From the NCBI GenBank assembly GCA_046482825.1, contig JAWOEI010000050.1:1-20582 (forward strand): a stretch of DNA of 20,582 nucleotides. Direction: 5' to 3'. Below are positions 1 through 7,576 of this stretch, piece by piece (within the stretch, counting starts at the first letter, position 1; each line of letters opens with the position of its first letter). Origin of the DNA: M55B167 sp046482825. Its GTDB lineage: Bacteria; Verrucomicrobiota; Kiritimatiellia; RFP12; UBA1067. The position numbers and the translations under genes are program-made. The notes beneath the pieces were generated by a model. The model searched no databases, had not been told where the DNA came from, and saw nothing but the letters and a program-made list of their open reading frames with translations.

Positions 1-2
1 TG

Positions 3-68
3 CACCGCTGGTTTAGTCAACAACGCTATGCGTTGCATAGGAATAAAGAGAAAAAGGAATCCATCTGA
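3..68 (+). CDS. Possible 3' end of an upstream gene
   Basis: A frame open from the left edge encodes about 21 residues with a basic, polar tail (HRWFSQQRY early, EKKESI at the end) and stops with TGA at 66-68. The composition resembles a real C-terminus, but it is too short to assign to a family and could be chance. A 6-bp hairpin (CAACGC/GCGTTG, 21-35) lies inside it. The following bases (about 76-98) are the T-rich, CGTG-containing type common in spacers, which suggests coding ends near 68. Confidence 0.22.
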   Translation, partial: HRWFSQQRYALHRNKEKKESI

Positions 69-384
69 TTTTTCGTGTTTTTCGTGGTTAAAACTGCGAA
101 GGCAACTACTGTTTTAAATGCTGCTTTAGTTGCTTTCAATCAACAACTTATGCAAATGGTCTCCTGAGTTTCTTGTTTTTTGCGACAGGAGTTGATTTTA
201 TAGCAACTAATGTTCAGGCTGTATCCTCAGTCAGGAGCGCAGCTTGAGCCTGTTCGCCCTGTCATGCCGGACTGACAGTAAAGCGGGAAATGACATCAAC
301 TTGCGGCCTGTCATACACATAAAACAGCTGCGGCCGTATTGATTAGCTTTGCGCGGGAGTCCGGATATACGGTATTATCGATGC
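69..384. other. Intergenic region upstream of the radical SAM gene
   Basis: No convincing gene is seen here. The stretch contains a TTTTTCGTG-type spacer motif (about 76-98), the 52-bp repeat (153-204) and an unstructured region leading to the ygiQ-like gene. I could not pick out a promoter with good -35 and -10 boxes. Confidence 0.5.
153..204 (+). repeat. 52-bp dispersed repeat, left copy
   Basis: These 52 bases are the exact reverse complement of 20359-20410; the next base on each side differs. Inside is CTCCTG (161-166) facing CAGGAG (186-191) across a 19-nt loop that includes a T6 run. The core CTTGTTTTTTGCGACAGGA (172-190) recurs at 9928-9946. There is no coding potential across it. I infer a dispersed palindromic repeat family, because no transposase lies next to either copy. 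Confidence 0.9.
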
Positions 385-2088
385 ATGTTTCCACCATGCA
401 CAGCTGAAGATATGAAAAAACGCGGATGGGATGCTCCAGACATAATTCTTGTCTCCGGAGATGCCTACATTGACGCACCCGGTTCCGGCACAGCGGTTAT
501 CGCCCGGGTACTGGAGAGCAGGGGATTCAAGGTGGGAATCATTCCGCAGCCTGACGTGAATTCACACGAAGATATCCGCAAACTGGGTGAACCGAAACTT
601 TTCTGGGCGGTTTCAAGTGGTTGCGTTGATTCCATGGTGGCCAATTATACCGCAACCGGAAAGAAACGCAGATCGGATGATTTTACTCCCGGCGGGAAGA
701 ACAATGCCCGACCGGACCGGGCCGTGATCGCCTACTGCAATCTGCTACGTTCGGCATTCAAGCCGTGCAGGCCGATTGTTATAGGCGGAATCGAAGCCAG
801 CCTGAGGCGGATTGCACATTACGATTTCTGGTCGGACAAAGTACGCCGGCCGATTCTTTTTGATGCGAAAGCGGACATCCTCTCCTACGGAATGGCGGAA
901 CGTTCCGTTACAGCGCTGGCGGAAGCTTTTCGTGACGGCAGAGAATGGCGCAATATCCGGGGTATCTGTTATGCAAAAGCGGGTAAAGACGGCGTTCCGG
1001 AAGAGAGCATTGCCCTGCCGGATTTCAAAAGCGTCTCTGAAAAAAGCAAAGAAGGACACCTAGCATTTCTTAAAATGTTCCGTATTTTCTCGGAAAATCA
1101 GGAGGCGCTGACTTCCCGTACTCTGACACAGCTGATCGACACCCGCAACCTGATTCACAATCCTCCGGCCCGCCTTCTGAGCCGTGAGGAGCTTGATGAA
1201 GTGTACGCCCTGCCTTATGAACTGGAGGTGCATCCCGAGTGCGAAAAAACGGGCAAGGTAAAAGCAATTGAAACGATAAGGTTTTCCATCACCACTCACC
1301 GAGGATGTTACGGGGCCTGCAACTTCTGTGCAATCGCAGCGCATCAGGGACGGCAGGTGGTCAGTCGGTCGGAGGCATCCATCACAGATGAAGCCGGACG
1401 CATGACAGAACACCCGCGGTTCAGAGGAATAATACAGGATGTCGGCGGGGCCACAGCCAATATGTATGGTTTTGAATGCAGGTGCAAGATAGAGCATGGA
1501 GCATGCAGAGACAGGCGCTGTCTTTACCCCGAAATCTGCAACGGACTCCATCCGGACCACAGACCTCTCCTGGAACTCCTGAAAAAATTGCGGCAGCTGC
1601 CCAAAGTGCGCCGGGTGTTCACAGCATCCGGCATACGCCCGGATTTAGTGTCGGCAGACAGAAAACACGGAAGAGAATACATACAGCAGATTACCCGGTA
1701 TCATGTATCGGGGCAGCTCAAACTGGCGCCTGAGCATATAAGCTGGCATGTTCTCTCTCTGATGGGTAAACCGGGTACAGATCCGCTGCTGGAATTCAAA
1801 AAGGTTTTTGAGGAAACAAACCGGAAATTTGGATTAAAGCAGTTTCTAACTTATTATTTCATCGCCGCCCATCCCGGTTGCACCATGAGCGACATGAAAG
1901 ACCTGAAACGCTTTGCAACAAGAAAACTGAAGCTCAATCCCGAACAGGTTCAGGTATTCACTCCGACTCCATCCACCTGGTCAACCGCGATGTATTACAC
2001 AGGTCTAAATCCGGAAACCGGAGAAAAAATCTATGTGGCAAAAGGTGCGGGAGAGAAACAGAGGCAAAAAGAGATTTTGCAAGGATGA
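385..2088 (+). CDS. YgiQ family radical SAM protein (UPF0313)
   Basis: This is a 567-residue homologue of E. coli YgiQ, a radical S-adenosylmethionine enzyme whose substrate is not established. The N-terminal third has the family hallmarks: GDAYID in an unusual cobalamin-binding-like region, GGIEASLRR and HYDFWSD. The [4Fe-4S]/SAM motif CxxxCxxC is at Cys308, Cys312 and Cys315. A second cysteine-rich stretch typical of the family follows (ECRCKIEHGAC, then CLYPEIC), and the C-terminal half carries APEHIS and FIAAHPGC. I chose ATG 385 because MFPPCTAEDMKKRGW aligns with the family's usual beginning; TTG 349 would add 12 residues, and neither start has a good Shine-Dalgarno. The stop codon is embedded in an inverted-repeat arm (2081-2096). 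It converges with the rnc operon. Identification is secure; function is unknown. Confidence 0.93.
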   Translation: MFPPCTAEDMKKRGWDAPDIILVSGDAYIDAPGSGTAVIARVLESRGFKVGIIPQPDVNSHEDIRKLGEPKLFWAVSSGCVDSMVANYTATGKKRRSDDFTPGGKNNARPDRAVIAYCNLLRSAFKPCRPIVIGGIEASLRRIAHYDFWSDKVRRPILFDAKADILSYGMAERSVTALAEAFRDGREWRNIRGICYAKAGKDGVPEESIALPDFKSVSEKSKEGHLAFLKMFRIFSENQEALTSRTLTQLIDTRNLIHNPPARLLSREELDEVYALPYELEVHPECEKTGKVKAIETIRFSITTHRGCYGACNFCAIAAHQGRQVVSRSEASITDEAGRMTEHPRFRGIIQDVGGATANMYGFECRCKIEHGACRDRRCLYPEICNGLHPDHRPLLELLKKLRQLPKVRRVFTASGIRPDLVSADRKHGREYIQQITRYHVSGQLKLAPEHISWHVLSLMGKPGTDPLLEFKKVFEETNRKFGLKQFLTYYFIAAHPGCTMSDMKDLKRFATRKLKLNPEQVQVFTPTPSTWSTAMYYTGLNPETGEKIYVAKGAGEKQRQKEILQG

Positions 2089-2220
2089 GGGATGAAAAGT
2101 AAAATATGATGCAAACCACCGACTCTCACGAATTAAAAGAAAGAACAAAGCATTTCGCAGCCGGAGTAATGCTGAATTTATTTCAAAGAAAGCTAAACAA
2201 AAAATTCATCCCTCATCCTT
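2081..2220. mobile_element. Decayed small element with 16-bp inverted repeats
   Basis: AAGGATGAGGGATGAA (2081-2096) is repeated as its exact reverse complement at 2205-2220. The arms overlap the stop codons of both convergent genes (TGA 2086-2088 and, on the minus strand, TAA 2219-2221). Between them lie remnants of a four-helix-bundle protein. A third, 15/16 identical arm stands alone at 7509-7524, just after the patatin stop. I infer a small non-autonomous insertion unit, possibly recurrent at gene 3' ends. Without a transposase or a visible target duplication this remains a hypothesis. Confidence 0.5.
2109..2207 (+). pseudogene. Remnant of four-helix-bundle (S23/IVP-type) protein
   Basis: From ATG 2109 the frame reads M-Q-T-T-D-S-H then ELKERTKHFA, close to the conserved N-terminus of the four-helix-bundle family related to proteins encoded in 23S rRNA intervening sequences (usual length about 120 residues). 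The resemblance stops after about 22 residues. In the next frame, AEFISKKAKQK (from about 2171) resembles the usual lysine-rich C-terminus. The simplest reading is one gene that lost its middle by internal deletion. The family match comes from a short motif, so confidence is limited. Confidence 0.42.
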
Positions 2221-2965
2221 ACACCTCAAACCCTTCTTCCTTGAGAATGCGAATGAGAGCATCGGCGGCGCCGGTTTCAGCGGCACGTTTTGTACCGGCT
2301 GTAAAATCCGCATGAAAGCCGCCATGCACAGAAGCGCGCATTGTATAAGATGGATTATGATCAGGACCGGATGAATCCAGAAGAGTGTAAAGGGGCGAAT
2401 CAGGCCAGGCGTGGTGCTGGGCAAGTTCCTGTAAAGCGCCCTTGGGATTGCCATACCAGCGTTCCACTGGCATTTCCGGAACATTTCTGATGAGGCGTTT
2501 AAACAGCTTCAAAGCGGGTTTCAATCCGCCATCGCACCAGACAGCGCCAAAGAGGGCCTCGATGGCATCCTCCAGTTCGCGGGCTGAACATTTTTGTACA
2601 CCGGGTGCCTCATCACCTGCGGAAGCAAGCAGATACCGGTGCAGATCAAGCGACAGTGCCAGAGATGCCAGTGAACGTCCGTTGGCAAGATGGGTAACCT
2701 GAAGAGTCAGTTCACCTTCATCAGCATGCGGATATTTTTTAAAGACATGCTCGGCTGCAAGTATGCCGAACACTGCGTCGCCCAGAAACTCCAGTCTCTG
2801 ATTATCGGATTTAACGCTTTCGGGATTCCGTCCGCGATATGAAGGAGCTGTAAGGGCGGCATCCAGCAACGCAGGATCCCGGAATCTGTATTTCAGGAAT
2901 TTCTGGAATTCTTTCAGCTGCTTTTTTCTTTTCATCGGCATTTTCTGATTCAGACAAACCGCCAT
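2219..2965 (-). CDS. rnc: Ribonuclease III
   Basis: This 248-residue double-stranded-RNA endonuclease would process rRNA precursors and structured mRNAs in the cytoplasm. The catalytic signature is NQRLEFLGDAVFG (55-67), with metal ligands Glu59 and Asp63, and LEDAIEALFGAVW (131-143) with Asp133 and Glu136. A C-terminal double-stranded-RNA-binding domain runs from about 172 to 245 (NPKGALQELAQ, then TKRAAETGAADALI). Length is normal. An early family motif usually written THPSY is TAPSY here. The ATG overlaps the vorA stop as TGATG, implying translational coupling; an internal ATG eleven residues in is an alternative start. It is the last gene of the vorCBA operon, an unusual place for rnc. 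The gene ends inside an inverted-repeat arm. Confidence 0.95.
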   Translation of the reverse strand: MAVCLNQKMPMKRKKQLKEFQKFLKYRFRDPALLDAALTAPSYRGRNPESVKSDNQRLEFLGDAVFGILAAEHVFKKYPHADEGELTLQVTHLANGRSLASLALSLDLHRYLLASAGDEAPGVQKCSARELEDAIEALFGAVWCDGGLKPALKLFKRLIRNVPEMPVERWYGNPKGALQELAQHHAWPDSPLYTLLDSSGPDHNPSYTMRASVHGGFHADFTAGTKRAAETGAADALIRILKEEGFEV

Positions 2966-4383
2966 CAGTTTCCCCGCATTTTAAGCCGGGATTCCGCCAG
3001 ATTGAATATCTCAAGATTTTTCCGGGTCAATTCCGGTTTTTTCCTGAATGCACTCTGCAGAGATCTGACAATGCTTTCCCGTTCAAGTCCGGAAACATTA
3101 AACGCGGAAACAGCCGCGAGCATAACAGTGTTGGCGGCCTGGGGGAGATTATACTCTGCAGCAAGCCTGACGGCAGGAACGCTTATAATACGCACCCCTT
3201 CCGGAATTTTGTCCGGCAGAGACACGGTCTCATCCACAAGAACCACACCTCCGGGAGGAACATCATCGATAAAACGCTCATATGCAACACGATTCATAGC
3301 AACAAAAAGATCCGGCCGGTCTGCCGCGGGCGAACCGATTTCGCGTCCTGAAACAATTACTGAACAGGAGGCGGCTCCACCGCGCTGTTCCGGTCCGTAG
3401 GAAGGAAACCAGGTTGTAAAGCGCTTATCTATTCTCGCCGCTCCGGCCAGCCAGAAGCCCAGGCTCAAAACTCCCTGACCGCCGTATCCGGCAAAACGCA
3501 TATGGATTTCTTTGAAGTTTTTATCGGGAACCGCCTTGCTTATTTCAAAATCATAATCCGACTTTTCAAAGAATTTTCTGATTGAAACCCGGGCAGGCGG
3601 AACCGATTTTCCGGCGGGGCTGTCGCTGTTATCCCTGAAACATTTTAGGGGGAACTCGGCTTCCATTTCCTCAATACAGAAGCGGGCACATTCAAGCGGT
3701 GTGGATTTCAATCCGGTCGGGCATGGTGCTATTATCTCTACAAAAGCATACCCCCTGCGTTCCTTCTGAATCTTAAGAGCCTTGTATATCGCTTTGCGGG
3801 CCTTCATAATGCGGGCGGTATCCGCCACGGAAACTCTGTCAATATAAACAGGAGCTTTCAACTGATTGATCAGCTCACAGACATGCAAAGGGTATCCATC
3901 TGTCAGCGGGTCACGACCGAAAGGTGATGTCAGGGTTTTCATACCTTTGAGCGTTGTCGGCGCCATCTGTCCGCCTGTCATACCGTAAGTCGCGTTATTG
4001 ATGAATATCACGGCTATATGTTCACCGCGATTGGCGGCCTGAATAGTGCTGTTGAGGCCGATTGCGCCCAGATCGCCATCGCCCTGATAGCAGATGACAG
4101 TCCGGTTTTTCAATGTTCTGGTAATGCCGGTTGCGGCAGAGGGTGAACGTCCGTGAGCCGCAGAGATATTACCTGCATCCCAGTAATAATAACCGAAAAC
4201 GGAACAGCCGACAGGATTGAATATAATTGTTTCATCCTGAATTTCAAGATCAGCGAGGGCTTCAGTAATCAGCTTATGAATTATACCGTGTCCGCAACCG
4301 GCGCAGTAGTGGGTTGACTTTGAGTGCTCATCACCGCTACGCGGAAAGGTCTTATACATCCCTCTGGTTTCAATACGGCTCAT
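2965..4383 (-). CDS. vorA: 2-oxoacid:ferredoxin oxidoreductase, fused beta-gamma subunit (VorA-like)
   Basis: This 472-residue catalytic subunit belongs to a CoA-dependent, ferredoxin-linked 2-oxoacid oxidoreductase. Residues 1 to about 240 form the thiamine-diphosphate-binding beta domain: CAGCGHG (27-33) and the diphosphate motif GDGDLGAIG (101-109) ending in NN (129-130). Residues from about 291 form a gamma domain starting FAGYGGQGVLSLG and containing YGPEQRGGAASC. The same beta-gamma fusion and similar length are, from memory, those of VorA in methanogen 2-oxoisovalerate oxidoreductase, while many bacterial Kor systems keep the subunits separate. The start overlaps the vorB stop as ATGA and has GAGGTG upstream. 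The branched-chain substrate is inferred from similarity; a 2-oxoglutarate enzyme is the main alternative. Confidence 0.88.
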   Translation of the reverse strand: MSRIETRGMYKTFPRSGDEHSKSTHYCAGCGHGIIHKLITEALADLEIQDETIIFNPVGCSVFGYYYWDAGNISAAHGRSPSAATGITRTLKNRTVICYQGDGDLGAIGLNSTIQAANRGEHIAVIFINNATYGMTGGQMAPTTLKGMKTLTSPFGRDPLTDGYPLHVCELINQLKAPVYIDRVSVADTARIMKARKAIYKALKIQKERRGYAFVEIIAPCPTGLKSTPLECARFCIEEMEAEFPLKCFRDNSDSPAGKSVPPARVSIRKFFEKSDYDFEISKAVPDKNFKEIHMRFAGYGGQGVLSLGFWLAGAARIDKRFTTWFPSYGPEQRGGAASCSVIVSGREIGSPAADRPDLFVAMNRVAYERFIDDVPPGGVVLVDETVSLPDKIPEGVRIISVPAVRLAAEYNLPQAANTVMLAAVSAFNVSGLERESIVRSLQSAFRKKPELTRKNLEIFNLAESRLKMRGN

Positions 4384-5432
4384 CCCAGCACCTCTTTAAC
4401 TTTTGAAATCACCTCGTCAACAGTAATGATGACACCACCTAGATGAGTAAGCAACGCAAGTTCCTGAAATCGCCGGCCTTCTTTGGCGAGATGCAGCTGA
4501 ATATCATCACAGAACTGCGAATCGCTGTGTTCCACCACCAGCAACTTACGGCCGAGGGTGGTTTCACAAAGCTCCCGAACCGGAAATGGTGTAATGGTTA
4601 CAGGTCTGAAGAGTCCAGCTTTTATGCCTTCGTCACGCAGAAGGTCAACCGCTGTGCGGGATATGCGGCTGGAAATTCCATAGGCGGCCAGAATGATATC
4701 GGCATCTTCACAGCAGTAGATTTCGCAACAGGCGTCATCTTTCATAGTCGCGTATTTCGCTTTCAGATGAAGATTACGCTGCTCCTGGACTTCGGCATTC
4801 ATAAAAATGGATGTAATCAGATTTCCGCGGGTTTTCGCCGTACCCTGGACAGCCCAGTCACTTGTGTCCGGCAGAATCAGGATATCTTCGGGCAGCGTTA
4901 TACTCTCCATCATCTGTCCAAGCAGGCCGTCGGCCAGAATAATAGCCGGAGTGCGGTATCTGAACGACAGCTCAAAGGCTTTGATAGTAATGTCGCACAT
5001 CTCCTGAACATTTCCGGGTGCCATCACAAGGCACTTATAATTACCGTGGCCCCCGCCTTTCACAGCCTGATTATAATCACTCTGCTCGGGGAATATATTA
5101 CCCAGACCGGGACCTGATCGCATAATATTCACAATAACCCCGGGAAGTTCAGCCGCGGCCATATAGGAGATGCCCTCCTGCATAAGGCTCATCCCCGGGC
5201 CGGAAGTGGCGGTTATAGCGGGCTGCCCGGCGCATGCGGCACCGTAGAGCATGCTGATAGCGGCGGTTTCACATTCAGCCTGGAGAAAAACTTTGCCGAC
5301 AGACGGAAACCATTCGGCAGCCGCATGTGCAATTTCACTTGCCGGTGTTATAGGATAGCCGAAATAGACTTCGCTGCCAGCATACAGGGCGCCCGCTACG
5401 ACAGCCTCATTCCCTTTTAAGAATCTGATCAT
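4380..5432 (-). CDS. vorB: 2-oxoacid:ferredoxin oxidoreductase, alpha subunit (VorB-like)
   Basis: This 350-residue alpha subunit pairs with the beta domain of VorA to build the active site and helps bind thiamine diphosphate and CoA. Visible marks are the N-terminal FLKGNEAVVAGALYAG, YFGYPITPASEI, SGPGMSLMQEGISYM and the stretch SGPGLGN followed by PEQSDYNQAVKGGGHGNY, all near-identical in character to methanogen VorB and the length expected for it. The C-terminal half holds the pyrimidine-binding and swivel-type domains. A purine-rich GAGAGGAA lies about 10 nt before the ATG. It sits 69 nt after vorC and overlaps vorA by four bases. The subunit class is certain; the substrate label (2-oxoisovalerate) is inferred. 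Confidence 0.9.
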   Translation of the reverse strand: MIRFLKGNEAVVAGALYAGSEVYFGYPITPASEIAHAAAEWFPSVGKVFLQAECETAAISMLYGAACAGQPAITATSGPGMSLMQEGISYMAAAELPGVIVNIMRSGPGLGNIFPEQSDYNQAVKGGGHGNYKCLVMAPGNVQEMCDITIKAFELSFRYRTPAIILADGLLGQMMESITLPEDILILPDTSDWAVQGTAKTRGNLITSIFMNAEVQEQRNLHLKAKYATMKDDACCEIYCCEDADIILAAYGISSRISRTAVDLLRDEGIKAGLFRPVTITPFPVRELCETTLGRKLLVVEHSDSQFCDDIQLHLAKEGRRFQELALLTHLGGVIITVDEVISKVKEVLG

Positions 5433-5501
5433 AAAACAAACATTCCTCTCGCCGGAAACCGATCTGAGGCAGCTTTCGCATTTTTCGCGGTTTAATTGAT
5501 A

Positions 5502-5765
5502 TCAGGCGGATTCACTCCTGTCATCCGCTTTTTCAATTTTTATAGCGTAGGGTTCAGGGCAATTGTAAAAGCAGGCTTCGCATCCAATGCATCCGCTTCC
5601 GGTATATTCAACAGGTCTGACGCCCTTGCTGTTCAGTTTTCGGGCAATGCGCAGACAGTTCACAGGACACGCCGCAATACAGCGTTCGCATCCTTTGCAC
5701 TCTTCAGCGTCTATTAAAGGCCTGGATTTTGCAGGATTTGGGTTCCTGATCCCGTTTTCAGTCAT
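5502..5765 (-). CDS. vorC: Two-[4Fe-4S] ferredoxin subunit of 2-oxoacid oxidoreductase (VorC-like)
   Basis: This 87-residue electron-transfer subunit has two complete CxxCxxCxxxC(P) motifs: Cys23/26/29/33 (CKGCERCIAACP) and Cys59/62/65/69 (CIGCEACFYNCP), which should bind two [4Fe-4S] clusters passing electrons to free ferredoxin. It is the first gene of vorCBA-rnc. A strong Shine-Dalgarno (GAGGAG) lies about 6 nt upstream of the ATG. The 5' leader contains a composite palindromic repeat (5780-5868). The delta-subunit role is inferred from gene order; a stand-alone ferredoxin of this length would look similar. Confidence 0.88.
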   Translation of the reverse strand: MTENGIRNPNPAKSRPLIDAEECKGCERCIAACPVNCLRIARKLNSKGVRPVEYTGSGCIGCEACFYNCPEPYAIKIEKADDRSESA

Positions 5766-6102
5766 CCGGTCTCCTCAGGTTAGGCCCTTCACCGAAGGGC
5801 GGAACAAACATGTTTGTCCTCAGCGACCATACTATCGTTCAGCGCAAATCCGATTTTTAACCGGGCAGCCTTAAAAAAATCCAGATCTGCAGGTCTGCAC
5901 CGCGCAAAACGCAGCAGTTTGTGACATGGATTGCGTTAATCTCTGTGATTTCCGTTTTCTTCGCGGAAACAAAAAGTTCACATCGGCTGAAGCCTCAACG
6001 GTGTAACCATGATGCCATTTTACAGTGAGATTGGCAAGCCTGCTATTGAATTGGATTTCCTGCTGTAAATCTGATAAATTACGGATTGAAGGAGCTATAA
6101 GA
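5766..6102. other. Divergent intergenic region between vorC and the lipoprotein gene
   Basis: This region must hold the promoters of the minus-strand vor operon and the plus-strand lipoprotein gene. It contains the composite repeat near vorC, then a T-rich spacer (about 5930-5985). No promoter is clear. The best plus-strand candidate is TTGGAT (about 6053-6058) with TAAATT 18 nt further on, which is weak. Confidence 0.4.
5780..5868 (+). repeat. Composite palindromic repeat, copy 1 (degenerate)
   Basis: It contains a hairpin GCCCTTC-ACC-GAAGGGC (5784-5800), a palindrome ACAAACATGTTTGT (5804-5817), then a diverged TCCGATTTTTAACCGG block (about 5848-5863). The same modules occur in the same order at 20186-20295, where the last block is a perfect 22-bp-arm palindrome. 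It lies between the vor operon start codon and the rest of its upstream region, so it is probably transcribed as part of the vor leader. Its function is unknown. Confidence 0.75.
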
Positions 6103-6444
6103 ATGATTGAATTCCTTAAAACTGCTGTACTGCTCATTTTCATGACTGTTTTTTTTACATCCTGTACTACTACGAGAGTTATCAGCAACTCAGGCACACC
6201 TGATGTCGAGATAGAATCAAGCGGGATAATATGGGTCGGTGATCGCCAGGTACAGCCAGGCAGGATAGGAAAAGCCCTCAGATCAGCAGGTTACAGTAAA
6301 AGCGGGGAAATAAAAGTGCTGATTGCCGATAAACGCGATAGAGGGCTTATGCGGGCAGTCACTTCCGATCTTGTAATGAGCGGATATAAACGTCCTCTTT
6401 TTATCACTGAGAAAATCACCCGATCGACAACCGGGAAAAAGTAA
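6103..6444 (+). CDS. Small predicted lipoprotein with ExbD/TolR-like C-terminal pattern
   Basis: This 113-residue protein begins MIEFLKTAVLLIFMTVFFTSC, a hydrophobic lipoprotein signal with a lipobox-like FTSC and lipid-acceptor candidate Cys21. The mature part is short: a Thr/Ser-rich linker, a beta-rich stretch (ESSGIIWVGDRQV) and a segment, GEIKVLIADKRDRGLMRAV then VMSGYKRPLFIT, whose pattern (strand, Asp, basic helix, GY strand) recalls the periplasmic domain of ExbD/TolR. That resemblance is by eye only. The start is supported by AAGGAG eight bases before ATG 6103. A hairpin terminator follows the stop, so it is probably monocistronic. Its function is unknown; envelope anchoring is inferred. 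Confidence 0.72.
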   Translation: MIEFLKTAVLLIFMTVFFTSCTTTRVISNSGTPDVEIESSGIIWVGDRQVQPGRIGKALRSAGYSKSGEIKVLIADKRDRGLMRAVTSDLVMSGYKRPLFITEKITRSTTGKK

Positions 6445-6461
6445 TGCGCATTCTGAAGATT

Positions 6462-6489
6462 GAGCGGAAAACTGTCCGGCTCGTTTTTT
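6462..6489 (+). terminator. Rho-independent terminator after the lipoprotein gene
   Basis: GAGCGGA (6462-6468) pairs with TCCGGCTC (6475-6482), with one bulged G and a 6-nt loop, followed by G and T6. It lies 17 nt after the lipoprotein stop and should separate it from the patatin gene. Confidence 0.65.
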
Positions 6490-6554
6490 GATCACGGAGT
6501 GATCGTAAGGAAGCGGTGAAAAAGGTGAGTAAAAGCGGGAACAACAGGAAAACC

Positions 6555-7502
6555 ATGAAAACAGGGCTGGCACTGGGCAGCGGAGGTGCCCGCGGCTGGG
6601 CACATATAGGCGTATTGCTGGAACTCAAAAAAATGGGGTTCGAGCCTTTCTGCATTGCTGGCACAAGCATAGGTAGCATTGCCGGAGCGTTATACGCAAC
6701 GGACACACTCGAACTGGCTGAGGATCTGGCGCTACATCTTAACTGGAAGCAAGTTGCTCAGCTCTTTCTGGAGGTCAACTTTCTGCGGTCAGGACTGGTT
6801 TCCGGTAAAAATTTCATGAGACTTCTGAAAGACGTGATTCCGGCGCGATCCTTCGATGAACTGCAATATCCCCTTGCGATTGTCGCCACCGATCTGAATA
6901 CGGAGAAGGAAGTTGTATTCAGAGATGGTGATCTCATGAATGCAATACGTTCCAGCATATCCATCCCCGGCATATTCACGCCAGTTGAATACAAACATAC
7001 ACATCTTGTGGATGGAGGGCTCGTCAATCCTCTGCCGATATCCGTCTGCCATTCGATGGGAGCTGATAAAGTGATTGCGGTGGATATCAACCTGAAAACT
7101 CCATCGGTTTCAGAAAAAAAGCCTGTCAGCCGTAAAAAAACAGGCGACACAGTATATGAAGAGAAAACAACTAACATAATAATGGATTTGAAAGTTTCCG
7201 TCTCAAAACTGCTGCCCCAGCTGCAGACACCGGTCAGTGAAACATTTCAACGCTGGTTTGACACCCGGGAAAAGCCGCATGAATCTCTTTCAATCATGGA
7301 TGTACTGACACGGTCATTCCGTCTGGGAGAAAATGAAATCACCCGCAGCACAATCAGACTTAACCCGCCTGAAGTTCTGATTCAACCTGAAGTGGGAGAT
7401 ATTATGACACTGGAATTTTATCGCGGAAAAGAAACCATCGAAGCAGGCCAGCAGGCGGTCCGGAATAAAAAGGAGGAACTGGAGGCGCTGATTCAGGGAT
7501 GA
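6555..7502 (+). CDS. Patatin-like phospholipase (RssA/NTE family)
   Basis: This 315-residue serine hydrolase is of the patatin fold. The oxyanion-hole loop is GSGGARG (8-14), the nucleophile elbow is GTSIG with Ser38, and the catalytic aspartate is in DGG at Asp153. These form the Ser-Asp dyad expected to cleave acyl esters of phospholipids or lysophospholipids. ISIPGIFTPV is the usual conserved loop before DGG. The C-terminal third (from about 190) is lysine-rich, then helical, and has no motif I know. ATG 6555 is preferred because MKTGLALGSGGARGW matches the family's start and AGGA lies five bases upstream; an in-frame GTG at 6516 would add 13 basic residues. No signal peptide, so probably cytoplasmic or membrane-associated. 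Physiological substrate unknown. Confidence 0.9.
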   Translation: MKTGLALGSGGARGWAHIGVLLELKKMGFEPFCIAGTSIGSIAGALYATDTLELAEDLALHLNWKQVAQLFLEVNFLRSGLVSGKNFMRLLKDVIPARSFDELQYPLAIVATDLNTEKEVVFRDGDLMNAIRSSISIPGIFTPVEYKHTHLVDGGLVNPLPISVCHSMGADKVIAVDINLKTPSVSEKKPVSRKKTGDTVYEEKTTNIIMDLKVSVSKLLPQLQTPVSETFQRWFDTREKPHESLSIMDVLTRSFRLGENEITRSTIRLNPPEVLIQPEVGDIMTLEFYRGKETIEAGQQAVRNKKEELEALIQG

Positions 7503-7508
7503 ATTATG

Positions 7509-7524
7509 AAGGATGAGGGTTGAA
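7509..7524 (+). repeat. Solo copy of the 16-bp AAGGATGAGGG arm
   Basis: It matches the inverted-repeat arm at 2081-2096 in 15 of 16 positions and again sits directly behind a stop codon (patatin TGA 7500-7502). It may be a scar of the same small element or simply a favoured 3'-end sequence. A partner arm is not visible before ligA. Confidence 0.5.
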
Positions 7525-7576
7525 GGAGAGATCCGACAAATCTGTCGAATATAACCGATCCACTATTTGAAAACAC

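Noticed and set aside
349..384. TTG start for the radical SAM gene
   Set aside because: The extra 12 residues do not match the family's beginning and there is no Shine-Dalgarno; ATG 385 fits the conserved start better.
4443..5117. 224-codon plus-strand open frame opposite vorB
   Set aside because: It lies entirely antisense to a strongly conserved gene, encodes no recognisable motif and has no ribosome-binding site.
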